Part shown: piece by piece, positions 51,137-60,914 of the stretch
Numbering within the stretch: position 1 is the first letter of the stretch
How the letters are laid out: every line of letters starts with the position of its first letter
NCBI GenBank assembly: GCA_900550545.1
Contig: URSS01000001.1
Span: 124,001 to 188,000, forward strand
Reading direction: 5' to 3'
From: an uncultured Lachnobacterium sp.
GTDB lineage: Bacteria; Bacillota; Clostridia; Lachnospirales; Lachnospiraceae
Length of the DNA: 64,000 nucleotides
Notes under the pieces: generated by a model
The model's input: only the letters and a program-made list of their open reading frames with translations
Databases searched by the model: none
Told to the model about the DNA's origin: nothing
Translations under genes and position numbers: made by a program

Positions 51137-53743
51137 TTATTTTAACGCATTTTTAACCTTTTTCTTACAAATACAGCTATTTTTCTGACTTGAAAGTGAT
51201 TTCATGCGCCCCTCCATAAGTACCTTTTTCCCCGGATCATTCTTTGTGTACATCAATTCGTAGTTTCCCATGTAAGGTTCCATACACGAAGCGAACAGCT
51301 GTGCATCTTCTTTTTTCTTCGAGAAAATTTCCGGCACCGCATAGATGCCGTCAGCCCCATCATGCTTTTTCGGTTTTACCAGAAGATATCTCTGCTGACT
51401 GACCGGTCCGAAAAATTCACTGACACACTGGGCAAAAAGCGCGCGGTCACGACTGCTGCCCCCGACAAGATACACGGTCTGTTCATCCGATCCGTTCTCT
51501 TCCGCCGCAACGCTGGCCCTGCCATCCTCGAACAGATGCAACTCCTTCATCGCCTTTGCAATTCCGTCTCCAAAAGCATTCAGACGTTTTACTGCCGTGC
51601 CCATGGCCTTGGCTTTTCTTCGTTTTGTCAGTGCCTTTCCAAGAAATGCCAGCGCTCCCACACCAAACACCAGCGGAAATACCGCCGGAAGCGACCAGAC
51701 AAGTCCCGTTGCAACTGCTGCTGCAAGTGTGACAGCCGCAGCCTTTTTCTCTTCTTTTTTCTCCTGGTCATATACCGTTGTCGGCACAACGGACGCATCC
51801 ACCTGTGTCTCATCCGCAATCTGCATCTTCTTTGTGATTGTCAATGCTCTCTGCCAGCGTTCTTTTAACGTCTGCCGCTGTCCGGAAAGTGCCAGCATCT
51901 GCTGATTCATTGACCGTACATGCGTCTCATCGAACGGTGGCTGGATAATCGCCATACGGCTGATGCCGCTTTCGATCACGTCCTCGGTGTAATGCAGTCC
52001 AAGAAAATGTTCCATACGGCGGGACAAAAGTGAAAAATCCTCGCTGATCTCATTGTCCGCCTGTGCCTCGTTCCACGGGCGCAGACACACGAGATGCCAG
52101 ATGTTGCTCGTCTTGTCCGGCACATCCTTAAACACACGGATCGCGCGTCCGCGCATCTGGTTACTGAGCATAAAGGAACCTACAAAACTTGCCAGAATCA
52201 GGGAATTGATACACGGCGAATCCCAGCCTTCTCCCAACAGGGATTTTGTTCCGATCAGTACCTGCATATAACCTTTGGTAAAGATATTTGTCACGGCTCC
52301 CGTCAGAAAATGTGCATCTCCCACCGCGGTCACTTTGATGTAATCCTTGTCTCCGAGATTTCCCACCGGAGCGAAATTCGCCTTTCCGGTATCTGCGATC
52401 TCCTGCTCTAAAGCTTCTCTTGCCTCTGCCGGAATGATCACAATTGTTCCGCACAGCACGCCAAGCCGAATATCCTTTTTCTGTGCTTCATTTTCTCTTC
52501 GCAGCATCTCAAAAAACGGCAGCACGCCAAGTGCCATCACATCCTTCTGCGGATCTCCAATATTCTTTTCGTGTTCTTTGCGAATGTAATCGGTCAGAAC
52601 GAGAAGACGTAACTCTTTTCCGGTTGCAGCATATTCATGGAAAACAATGTCACGGATACTGTTGCATTTTCCAAGCGATGTCGTAAGCATTTTTTCGACC
52701 GCCGGGTTCGCTGCCAGCATGACTTTCTTCTTATCGATCAGCCCCTGTGATTTCAGACGGTCGATCACACTCTCGCGATACTCTTTCTCACATGGATAAG
52801 CGTCCGTATCATCATAAAGGAACTCCTGCAGAAGCTGTTCCATCGCATCCACGGTCATCGCCGGTGCAACCGGATTGCCAAGCATGGTCTGCCAAAGCTG
52901 CGTATCCTGCTTTAACTCCGCTACCATTGCGCGGCTTCTCTCCTCGAAACTCTTGACTTCCTGTTCTTCTTCTTTTGTCGGGTAATTAAAATAGACATAG
53001 TCCTGATGCGGACAAAGACTTCCCTCTTTTACCAGTTCCGGAATCGTGATCTCCTCATCAATCTCCCCGCACATATTCATGTAACGGTTCCACATCGCCG
53101 GCGTAGAATCGTAAGGCGGTGTCGCTGTCAGTGCGATAATGCGAAGATTGCCAAGCTGATTTTTGAAATCTTCCAGCGCTTTCCACCACTCGCTGCGAAG
53201 ATGATGGCATTCGTCGAGACAAAGCACTCCGATGCCCGCAGCTTTCATTGTTGCCACGAGATCAAACTCCTTGTAGTCTTCGGTTTTACCGGTACTGTTT
53301 GCTCCGGCTTCGGAAACGGACACTGCATTGCTGGTATCATCCGTATCGGTCTCACCATCTACAGATACTTCTCCCGTATCTTCTCCTATATCTTTTCCGC
53401 GGGTCATGGCGCTGTGCAGTGACTGGTAGGTTGCAACTGTGATTGCCTTTGGCTCCTTCAGACTCTGCGACAGATAATCGTCCGGATTGATACCTTCGCA
53501 GAGAAAAGCCTCCGCGATGCGTGCCACCCACTGCTCCCGAATGGTAATGGACGGTGTCAGCACAAGCGCCTTTTCATTTAATCTGCGGATCAGTTCGATA
53601 CCAAGCGTGGTCTTGCCGGATCCCGGTGCCGCCACAATATGGATTCTTCCATCGGACAGATACTTTCCTGCATTCTGCAATACCCGCGCCTGATAATCGC
53701 GCCATTTTCCTTTGAACTGTAAGATCCCCTGATAATTGAACAT
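51137..53743 (-). CDS. SF2 helicase with membrane segment, in jet operon
   Basis: The 868-residue protein has helicase motifs I APGSGKTT (39-46), II DECH (177-180), III TATPP (206-210), and C-terminal motifs LLGEGWD (502-508) and QMRGRAIR (529-536). An acidic insert rich in Asp, Thr and Ser (about 117-155) splits the first RecA domain. Two hydrophobic stretches follow (about 668-702, with VTLAAAVATGLVW and FPLVFGVGALAFLG), then a 160-residue unknown tail containing VYLVGGSSRDRALFAQC. It starts 36 bases after the jetC stop and takes the place where jetD is expected. It has no visible nuclease motif. Role in the complex unknown. Confidence 0.8.
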   Translation of the reverse strand: MFNYQGILQFKGKWRDYQARVLQNAGKYLSDGRIHIVAAPGSGKTTLGIELIRRLNEKALVLTPSITIREQWVARIAEAFLCEGINPDDYLSQSLKEPKAITVATYQSLHSAMTRGKDIGEDTGEVSVDGETDTDDTSNAVSVSEAGANSTGKTEDYKEFDLVATMKAAGIGVLCLDECHHLRSEWWKALEDFKNQLGNLRIIALTATPPYDSTPAMWNRYMNMCGEIDEEITIPELVKEGSLCPHQDYVYFNYPTKEEEQEVKSFEERSRAMVAELKQDTQLWQTMLGNPVAPAMTVDAMEQLLQEFLYDDTDAYPCEKEYRESVIDRLKSQGLIDKKKVMLAANPAVEKMLTTSLGKCNSIRDIVFHEYAATGKELRLLVLTDYIRKEHEKNIGDPQKDVMALGVLPFFEMLRRENEAQKKDIRLGVLCGTIVIIPAEAREALEQEIADTGKANFAPVGNLGDKDYIKVTAVGDAHFLTGAVTNIFTKGYMQVLIGTKSLLGEGWDSPCINSLILASFVGSFMLSNQMRGRAIRVFKDVPDKTSNIWHLVCLRPWNEAQADNEISEDFSLLSRRMEHFLGLHYTEDVIESGISRMAIIQPPFDETHVRSMNQQMLALSGQRQTLKERWQRALTITKKMQIADETQVDASVVPTTVYDQEKKEEKKAAAVTLAAAVATGLVWSLPAVFPLVFGVGALAFLGKALTKRRKAKAMGTAVKRLNAFGDGIAKAMKELHLFEDGRASVAAEENGSDEQTVYLVGGSSRDRALFAQCVSEFFGPVSQQRYLLVKPKKHDGADGIYAVPEIFSKKKEDAQLFASCMEPYMGNYELMYTKNDPGKKVLMEGRMKSLSSQKNSCICKKKVKNALK

Positions 53744-53779
53744 AACCTTCTCCTTTTATTTTTTCTGCGTCAGCAATGC

Positions 53780-56700
53780 TTAATTCTCGCTGTCGCCCTC
53801 TAACATCTTCAAGTAATCCCCCTTATTAATATGAATCATCGAAATGCGGTTCTTGAGTCTGCGGAATGCATAGACGCAATCCACATTCTGAATCAGTGAC
53901 TGCAGACGTTCATCCGGCACACAGACCACAAGCTGCAAACCAAGCTGTCTTGCATAATGCAGGCAGACTTCGCTTCGCTCCTTGTCCATCTTGGAAAAAG
54001 CCTCATCCAAAAGCACAAGGCGGATCTTTGACTCGCGGTTGTTCTGCTGCATATAAAGCATGGCAAACCCTGCAAACAATGCAACGTATTTCGGGTTCTG
54101 TCCCTCACCGCCGGAATCTCTTCCTGCCATATCATCCACATAATTTTTCTTGATGTTGCCGTCCGCGTCTTCCGACTGTTCGTACATGCTGAATTTCAAA
54201 TAGGTACGGTAATCCGCGTACTTTTCCATCTCCTTGCGGTGCTTGTCACGGTTTGATGCATCCTCATCCACCGGCGGCATGAATTTGTCTGTCAGACGGC
54301 GGATCTGTGTCTCGTATTTCTGGTAGAACGCGTCCTCCCCAAAACTTATCTGTCCATCCAGATCACGATCCAGCACTTTCATATCCAGTTCTTCTGCGGT
54401 AAGCATCTCATAGAACTGGCGGTTCTCATCATCCGTCGGCAAAATATCGATCTGATAAATACTGTCGGAGAATGAGATTTTTGCAAGGAGTGCATTGATC
54501 TCCCTGCGGTGTCTTTTGGCACCTTTGATCTCACTGTGAATCGTTGCAATAACATTTTCACGCAACATTTTATATACGAGCTGATACTGGTCATCAAACT
54601 GTTTTTTGTACTCCGGCTCAAAATTGTTTCTTGACTGTTCAAGCAGTTCGTCATAGACACGGTTGTCCTTTTCCATTCCTCCAAAATTGAAGGAAGGATA
54701 AGTTTTATTGAAATTCGTACGCGCTCTTCCTCTTGCCTCTTCTTCTGTTTCCTGCGTTTTTTCCAGCTGCGCTTTCTTTGCTAACGATTCTTTTTTCAGT
54801 GCGTATGTGTGACCGTTTTCAATCTCTTCTAGCACCTTGGCCTGCAGTTCTTCATTCGGCACAAATCCTTCCTGCAGCAGTTCTAACTCTTCGGTGCGGT
54901 CCAAAATATCCCGCTCCTTGCCACCGAGTTTCCGCTCCTTGTCATTGTGTTTGTCCTGAACCTCTCCGCTTTGGGTTTCCAGTTCCCGGATCGCATCTTT
55001 TAAACTGTGCTCCTGCTCCTGCAATTGTTTAATATAGGTGCCTTCCTTCATATCTGCAATCTCATGCTTTAACTGTTCTGCCTGCGTCTGGTATTCCTGT
55101 AATCGCTGTTGTGCTCCTGCCATCTGCGCAATACGCTCAAACGTCAGATTCTGCAGACGCTCCAATTCATTGACCGGCTGCAATGCTGCGACTTCCTGCC
55201 GCAAAGCGATCAGCTGCTCCTCCAACTCCGCCGTCTCTTCCTCGAGCTTGCGTATCTGTGTCATGGATACCTTGCGTCCAATCGTCTGGTAACGGTAATC
55301 TTTCTGACGCAGATGCCGGTACATATAATTACTGTAAGAATAGCAGTCCGCTGTGACACCGTCTTTCACATCATGAAGCTCTTCCACGGAATCACATTTT
55401 ACGATATGGCCAAGATAACGTTTCAGGCACAGATCCACATAGTCCAGATCGGTTTCCACACAATCATATAACGTGCCTTCCTGTGCCTTTGGCTGATCCC
55501 GCTCAATTGCTGCCGTATCCAGCAAGTCGACAACTTCATACTCCGCTTTTTTCATATTGCGGAAGATCTTTGCCGCAGCAAGTGCATACTGCGGTTCCAC
55601 GACAAGGCTGTACTTGCTGCGACCCATGCGGCCTTCGATGGCATTTCGCCACTCATCATCCGTAATATCAAACAGATCTGCCAGCACATGTACATGCACC
55701 GTCTGCTGATAGCGGGTCGACAGTTCTTCCTGCAAGCGTCTGCGCACTTCCTTTAATGCACTCTTGTAATGCTTCTTGTCGCTCTTTAAATCTTCTAAGT
55801 ATTCTTTCTTTTCTCTGTGTTCCTGTTCAATTTTCCGGCACTGTGACTTCTGATCTTCCAGTTCCTCGTTGATCATTTCATGGATATCTTTTAATCCATT
55901 GCGCAGTTTTTCGATCATCTCCTGCGAGACTTTCTCTTTCCCGAAATCTTCGATGAGATGATAGATGGAATTGCTCACGTAATCCGTGATGCCGTCGGTA
56001 TCGATCCATTTCTGCAACCGGAGTGTCAGGCTCTGCCAGTCATCCACCTCACGCTCACACAGCCGGATGGTATCCTCGATCTGTTTTAACTGCTGTTCTT
56101 TTTTCTTAAAATCGGTAGCAATCAGTTCTGCCTGAACCTTTGAAAGTTCCTCACGCTTTCCGGAAAGCTGGAACTGGATTTCCTTCGCCTGTGTGCGAAG
56201 TTCTTCTATGGCTTTCTGTATCTCTGCCAGTTCTTCGTGACGGACTTTTAACTGTACTTTCTTATCTTCAATATCCACAATGCGAAGCGTTGTTTCCGCG
56301 CGGACAAGATCTGCCCGCGCCGTTGTCAGCGCACGGTCATGCTGCTGGATTTCGTCCAGCAACGTAATCTGATTCTCCAGTGTCTCCACACGCTCCTTGA
56401 TTTCACGGTATGCCGCCAACTGATCACTGATGGCAGAAATCGTGTTCTCCTCGCTCTTTGGGAACATATAATCTTTAATGAACTGTCCCGTACCGTTTGC
56501 CATACGAAGAGCGATCGCGCTTTTTTCCATGGTCTTGAAACGGCTCGCATTCACTGAACCGAAAATCACTTCGTTGACGGTGCTGATGTATGCTTCTTTC
56601 GTCGGATAAATGCGATTGATGTTCATGCGTCCGGCTTTTTCCCCGGAACCTGCACGGGACTGCACAAGCTGACGAATCTGTGCTGTCGAATACGGCAGTC

Positions 56701-57142
56701 CGTCCGCTCCTAAATAATCGTCCTCCGGAAATTTTCCGGCATGGCTGAAGAAATAGTATTTGCGCAAGTCCTGATCGGCATGTCCCACTTCGAATGTGAC
56801 ACCAATACAGCTGTGCGTCTGTGTTCCGGTATCTTCCAGTTCCAGCACAATCTGCGCATAGAAATCCTGATCTTCACGGTTGGCAGAACCATCTTTCTGC
56901 TCACCGCGCAGATAGCTTAAAACACTTCGCTTGTTCTTTGTATCATCTGCCGCTTTGTTTAAAAAGTCACTTGCAACACTTCCATAGAGTACCACCTGCA
57001 TGGCATCCATCGCGGTCGATTTTCCGGAACCGCTTTTTCCACTGAAAAGGTTGACGAATTCATGGAAATAAATGACTTCATGATTCATTCCACCCCAGTT
57101 ATTGAGCACCATCCGGGTGAATATCTTCTTCGATTGTTTCAT
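53780..57142 (-). CDS. jetC: JetC-like SMC ATPase (Wadjet/MksB type)
   Basis: About 1,120 residues from ATG 57142, after GAGAGGAG, overlapping jetB by 44 bases. Walker A SGKSGSGKST lies near residue 35-43, long coiled coils occupy about 270-470 and 610-800, and the C-terminus has the signature GRDSGGEGQNPKYVALFAGF and Walker B RLVLLDEAFSKMDK with a D-loop. This is the MukB/MksB/JetC layout. In Wadjet the complex extrudes loops on plasmids that JetD then cuts. Here no JetD is visible. Confidence 0.9.
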   Translation of the reverse strand: MKQSKKIFTRMVLNNWGGMNHEVIYFHEFVNLFSGKSGSGKSTAMDAMQVVLYGSVASDFLNKAADDTKNKRSVLSYLRGEQKDGSANREDQDFYAQIVLELEDTGTQTHSCIGVTFEVGHADQDLRKYYFFSHAGKFPEDDYLGADGLPYSTAQIRQLVQSRAGSGEKAGRMNINRIYPTKEAYISTVNEVIFGSVNASRFKTMEKSAIALRMANGTGQFIKDYMFPKSEENTISAISDQLAAYREIKERVETLENQITLLDEIQQHDRALTTARADLVRAETTLRIVDIEDKKVQLKVRHEELAEIQKAIEELRTQAKEIQFQLSGKREELSKVQAELIATDFKKKEQQLKQIEDTIRLCEREVDDWQSLTLRLQKWIDTDGITDYVSNSIYHLIEDFGKEKVSQEMIEKLRNGLKDIHEMINEELEDQKSQCRKIEQEHREKKEYLEDLKSDKKHYKSALKEVRRRLQEELSTRYQQTVHVHVLADLFDITDDEWRNAIEGRMGRSKYSLVVEPQYALAAAKIFRNMKKAEYEVVDLLDTAAIERDQPKAQEGTLYDCVETDLDYVDLCLKRYLGHIVKCDSVEELHDVKDGVTADCYSYSNYMYRHLRQKDYRYQTIGRKVSMTQIRKLEEETAELEEQLIALRQEVAALQPVNELERLQNLTFERIAQMAGAQQRLQEYQTQAEQLKHEIADMKEGTYIKQLQEQEHSLKDAIRELETQSGEVQDKHNDKERKLGGKERDILDRTEELELLQEGFVPNEELQAKVLEEIENGHTYALKKESLAKKAQLEKTQETEEEARGRARTNFNKTYPSFNFGGMEKDNRVYDELLEQSRNNFEPEYKKQFDDQYQLVYKMLRENVIATIHSEIKGAKRHRREINALLAKISFSDSIYQIDILPTDDENRQFYEMLTAEELDMKVLDRDLDGQISFGEDAFYQKYETQIRRLTDKFMPPVDEDASNRDKHRKEMEKYADYRTYLKFSMYEQSEDADGNIKKNYVDDMAGRDSGGEGQNPKYVALFAGFAMLYMQQNNRESKIRLVLLDEAFSKMDKERSEVCLHYARQLGLQLVVCVPDERLQSLIQNVDCVYAFRRLKNRISMIHINKGDYLKMLEGDSEN

Positions 57143-57737
57143 CTGCCGCAAGCTCCTCTCTGTATGCATCTAATAATTCGTTCATCATCGCTGAACTGCA
57201 GTACAAATTGATTGTACTGTAAATATAAATCGGTGTCCGGTCTTCTAAATCCCGCAACGCACCCGGATAATCAATAATCTGGTGCTTTTTCATCACGGAA
57301 AGTGCCTCATTCCACTCTGCCTCCGTCAGTCTCTGATTCAGCAGATTTGCGTTCTTTCCATATTCGCGAAGTTCTTCGAGACTGGTGACAGTCGCTGCCA
57401 GCCCATGTCCCATAATTTTGTCACGGTAAATCATCTTTGTCAGAAGCACAATGATCGTGGTTGTCTTCGAGAGTGTTTCCACATCCACCCCTTCGCCGAC
57501 CAGACGAAAAATGTGTTCCTCACTGTCATGCACCAGTTCGCATCCCATGATGGAAAGATATTCCTCAATAAATACGCGGTGGCGCGCACAGATTTCATAT
57601 TGTTCATTATCCCGCGGTACCAGTGTTACCGGATCATATTTTTCCTGTAAAATACAGGTCTGCCGGAACAATGCCGCAATGGTTTTCTTTAATTTATCCG
57701 CTTCCGTAATGGAGAGCGTTTCCAAATAATTTTCCAT
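57099..57737 (-). CDS. jetB: JetB-like DUF4194 protein
   Basis: The 212-residue protein has SITEADKLKKTIAALFRQTC, VFIEEYLSIMGCELVHDSEE, and the characteristic VETLSKTTTIIVLLTKMIYR, consistent with DUF4194 (the MukE/MksE-like kite subunit). It links the ATPase to the JetA kleisin. The start lies 33 bases after the jetA stop. Confidence 0.88.
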   Translation of the reverse strand: MENYLETLSITEADKLKKTIAALFRQTCILQEKYDPVTLVPRDNEQYEICARHRVFIEEYLSIMGCELVHDSEEHIFRLVGEGVDVETLSKTTTIIVLLTKMIYRDKIMGHGLAATVTSLEELREYGKNANLLNQRLTEAEWNEALSVMKKHQIIDYPGALRDLEDRTPIYIYSTINLYCSSAMMNELLDAYREELAADETIEEDIHPDGAQ

Positions 57738-57770
57738 AAGTTCCCCTTGTTAATTGAACATCAGCTCATG

Positions 57771-59171
57771 CTACTTTTTTGATATCGTAAATCCCGAATA
57801 CCGAAATCCTTCGTCTGTGGTAAATTCCTCGTCGATGGCAATCTCAGTCTTCGGATCATATTTTTCCGTTTCTTCCTGCCATACGAACAGAAGCTTCTCT
57901 AAATCTTCCACCGAGTGTACCGTATCTTCCGTCACATGGAACACACCATCCTTCTCGTTCTGCTCCCGGAATGCCCGGATTTCGCCCTTCGTGTAAAGTG
58001 GTTTTACAACAAAGTCATCCAGCCTTCCATTCTCTTCTGCTTCTTCCGGCGGAAGCTGCGGCATAAATTCACGTCTTCCACTGTTTCGTGGCCGCATAAA
58101 GCTGCGATCCTTGATCACACGAGGACTTGAGGAAAACCGCATTCCCTCACCAAGCTTTTCGATGATCTCATCCTTGTGTGAAGAAACATTGAGTAACTTC
58201 ACCAGCACCTTTGCGCGGTCTTCCTCGATATCTCCCTCCACAAGAATATAGCGGATACGCGCCGCTGCACGCTTTGCGAAAATCTTCTTCTGTTCAATCA
58301 GACGGTTGTATCTGCGCTCGATCCCATCGAACTCGCGGTTGATCAGATACAATAAATCCAGCGCGTCCACACAGCTTTGGATCAGGCGCTCATTGCGGTG
58401 CCAGAAGATTGTGTCTTTCTGGATTTCCGCGCGTTTTGCCTCGTACATCTGCTGTCGCTCCTGCGCCTCTGTAAGATTGGCATCTAATAACTCTTTGACT
58501 TCTTCCTTGTAGCGGTAAAAGCTGTCCGTCGTCGTGAGGATCGCATATTTTTTGCTGTCTGTATTATTAATTTCCTCCACAAGGACTTCCTGGATTCCAA
58601 GGAACGTTTTCTTTTTGGATAGTTCCTCAAAATACCCACGAATGCCCTCCTGCATATTGGAAAGCATCTGCAGAAGGGCTTTGGAAGTCTGTAATGCGCT
58701 TTTTAAAATATCATTGTCCTTCTCTCTGGCGGAACGGTATGTAAAGAGATAACTGTACACCGACAGCAGGCTTTCGCGTTCCTGGCTATCCGTCTCGCTG
58801 TACAGACGCTGGAACAAGTCCACATACATCTGACTGTAATCCGGAAATGACACCACGTAACTGTTCAGCTGTTCATCGTAATCTCTGCGCAACCATCCCC
58901 AGTTCTCCAGATTGCCGAGCATGATAGATGCCATATTGGACTTAGTGATCAGTTTTCCTTCGTCCTCGTACTGTTCCTCGCTCCAGTCTAACGTATTATC
59001 CGCGACCATCTCATTGATGATCGCCTGACACTCTTCCTCTGTCAGTCCCAACAGAGAGTACGCCTGACTGGATTCCTCATATAGCATTACCAGCGACTTC
59101 TGGTAATACTCCATATATTTACTGTTAAATAATTTATAAAAATCCTTTGGTATACCATTGCTGATACTCAT
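57771..59171 (-). CDS. jetA: JetA-like kleisin (DUF5716 family)
   Basis: The 466-residue protein starts MSISNGIPKDFYKLFNSKYM and is helical throughout, with LITKSNMASIMLGNLENWGW, YFEELSKKKTFLGIQEVLVE and RRYNRLIEQKKIFAKRAAAR. It matches the Clostridial JetA/DUF5716 family, the MukF/MksF-type kleisin that bridges the ATPase heads. It is the first gene of the jetABC-helicase operon, with an extended -10 (TGGTATAAT) upstream. Confidence 0.88.
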   Translation of the reverse strand: MSISNGIPKDFYKLFNSKYMEYYQKSLVMLYEESSQAYSLLGLTEEECQAIINEMVADNTLDWSEEQYEDEGKLITKSNMASIMLGNLENWGWLRRDYDEQLNSYVVSFPDYSQMYVDLFQRLYSETDSQERESLLSVYSYLFTYRSAREKDNDILKSALQTSKALLQMLSNMQEGIRGYFEELSKKKTFLGIQEVLVEEINNTDSKKYAILTTTDSFYRYKEEVKELLDANLTEAQERQQMYEAKRAEIQKDTIFWHRNERLIQSCVDALDLLYLINREFDGIERRYNRLIEQKKIFAKRAAARIRYILVEGDIEEDRAKVLVKLLNVSSHKDEIIEKLGEGMRFSSSPRVIKDRSFMRPRNSGRREFMPQLPPEEAEENGRLDDFVVKPLYTKGEIRAFREQNEKDGVFHVTEDTVHSVEDLEKLLFVWQEETEKYDPKTEIAIDEEFTTDEGFRYSGFTISKK

Positions 59172-59217
59172 TAAAACTGTTTTCCTCTTTCTGCCTTTTG
59201 TCAGTATAAGCCAATTT

Positions 59218-59288
59218 ATTATACCACAAAACTATTTCAAAACCTATGCTTTCTTTTTCTTTTCAAAACCGCCCACTCATGGTAAAAT
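59218..59288. promoter_or_regulatory. Divergent promoters of jetA and the ABC-F gene
   Basis: Leftward: extended -10 TGGTATAAT (plus 59218-59226) without a good -35. Rightward: TTTTCA (59260-59265) and TAAAAT (59283-59288), 17 bases apart, with a TGG extension. The leftward element lies about 47 bases before jetA. Confidence 0.55.
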
Positions 59289-59345
59289 ACTGCTGTTTGC
59301 ATGCTTTGCAGACTTTTACACAAATCCAGAATGAATGAGGTAATT

Positions 59346-60902
59346 ATGAGTATATTAAACGTAGAACATTTAAATCACGGTTTCGGTGACCGCGCCATCT
59401 TAAAGGATGTCACTTTCCGCCTGTTAAAAGGCGAACATGTCGGATTCGTCGGTGCCAATGGCGAGGGAAAGTCCACTTTTATGAACATCATCACCGGACA
59501 TCTGCAGCCGGATGAGGGCAAAATCGAATGGGCCAAAAACATCCATGTCGGCTACCTTGACCAGCATGCTGTCCTCGAAAAAGGCCAGACCATCTATGAT
59601 GTGTTAAAAAGTGCTTTTTCCATTCTCTTTTCACTCGAAGAAAAAATGAATCTTATCTGCGACAATATGGGCGATGCCACGCCGGAAGAGCTCGATGTCA
59701 TGATGACAGAACTTGGTGAAATCCAGGATACCCTAGACTCCCATGATTTTTATATTATCGATACAAAAATCGAGGAAGTGGCGCGCGCACTTGGTCTGAC
59801 AGATATCGGTCTGGAACGCGATGTCACGGAACTCTCCGGTGGACAGCGAACCAAGGTTCTGCTCGGCAAACTGCTTCTGGAAAAACCAGACATTCTATTG
59901 CTCGACGAGCCGACCAACTACCTGGACGAATCCCATATCGAATGGCTGAAACGCTACTTAAATGATTATGAAAATGCTTTTATCTTAATCTCACATGATA
60001 TTCCGTTCCTCAACAGTGTTATCAACCTGATCTATCATATCGACAACGGTGAACTGACCCGCTATGTCGGCAACTATGACGATTTCATGCGCATTTATGA
60101 GGTAAAAAAAGCACAGCTTGAAGCCGCATACAAAAAACAGCAGCAGGAAATCAGCGAACTGAAGGATTTCGTTGCCCGAAACAAGGCAAGAGTTGCGACA
60201 AGAAATATGGCGATGTCCCGCCAGAAAAAACTAGACAAGATGGATGTCATCGAACTGGCACAGGAAAAACCAAAGCCGGAGTTTCAGTTCTTAGAAGCCC
60301 GCACTCCGGGAAAATTTATTTTTGAAACTACGGACCTTGTCATAGGCTACGATGAACCACTCTCCCGCCCATTAAATCTCGTGATGGAACGTGGACAAAA
60401 AATCGCTTTGGTCGGTGCGAACGGAATCGGTAAGACCACACTGTTAAAAAGCATTATGGGGTACATCAAGCCATACTCCGGCAAATCGCATCTTGGCGAT
60501 TACCTGTACCCGGGCTATTTTGAACAGGAGAAAAAATACGAGACAAATATCACCTGTATCGAAGAAATCTGGGAAGAATTTCCATCCATGAGCCAGTATG
60601 AAGTACGTTCTGCTTTAGCAAAATGTGGACTGATGACCAAACATATTGAAAGTCTGATGAAAGTATTAAGTGGTGGAGAACAGGCAAAAGTACGTCTGTG
60701 CAAGCTCATCAACCATGAAACAAACCTGCTTCTTTTAGATGAGCCGACAAACCATCTCGACGTCGATGCCAAAGACGAATTAAAGCGTGCGCTCATGGCA
60801 TACAAAGGAAGTATCCTTCTTGTCTGCCACGAGCCTGAGTTCTATGAGGACATCGTAACGGATGTCTGGAATTGTGAGGAATGGACAACCAAAGCCTTGT
60901 AA
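59346..60902 (+). CDS. ABC-F family ATPase
   Basis: The 518-residue protein has two ABC domains and no membrane part: first Walker A GANGEGKST with LSGGQRTKV, second GANGIGKTT with LSGGEQAKV, and DEPTNYLDES / DEPTNHLDVD Walker B motifs. The interdomain linker is basic and about 80 residues. ABC-F proteins act on ribosomes, in translation or antibiotic protection; which subgroup cannot be told. The ATG at 59346 follows GAGGTAATT. Confidence 0.93.
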   Translation: MSILNVEHLNHGFGDRAILKDVTFRLLKGEHVGFVGANGEGKSTFMNIITGHLQPDEGKIEWAKNIHVGYLDQHAVLEKGQTIYDVLKSAFSILFSLEEKMNLICDNMGDATPEELDVMMTELGEIQDTLDSHDFYIIDTKIEEVARALGLTDIGLERDVTELSGGQRTKVLLGKLLLEKPDILLLDEPTNYLDESHIEWLKRYLNDYENAFILISHDIPFLNSVINLIYHIDNGELTRYVGNYDDFMRIYEVKKAQLEAAYKKQQQEISELKDFVARNKARVATRNMAMSRQKKLDKMDVIELAQEKPKPEFQFLEARTPGKFIFETTDLVIGYDEPLSRPLNLVMERGQKIALVGANGIGKTTLLKSIMGYIKPYSGKSHLGDYLYPGYFEQEKKYETNITCIEEIWEEFPSMSQYEVRSALAKCGLMTKHIESLMKVLSGGEQAKVRLCKLINHETNLLLLDEPTNHLDVDAKDELKRALMAYKGSILLVCHEPEFYEDIVTDVWNCEEWTTKAL

Positions 60903-60914
60903 TTGCTCATGTAA

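Noticed and set aside
51056..59345. A JetD-type gene in or beside the jet operon
   Set aside because: No frame here shows a DUF3322/DUF2220 or Toprim-like pattern, and both flanks are occupied by glgC and an ABC-F gene.
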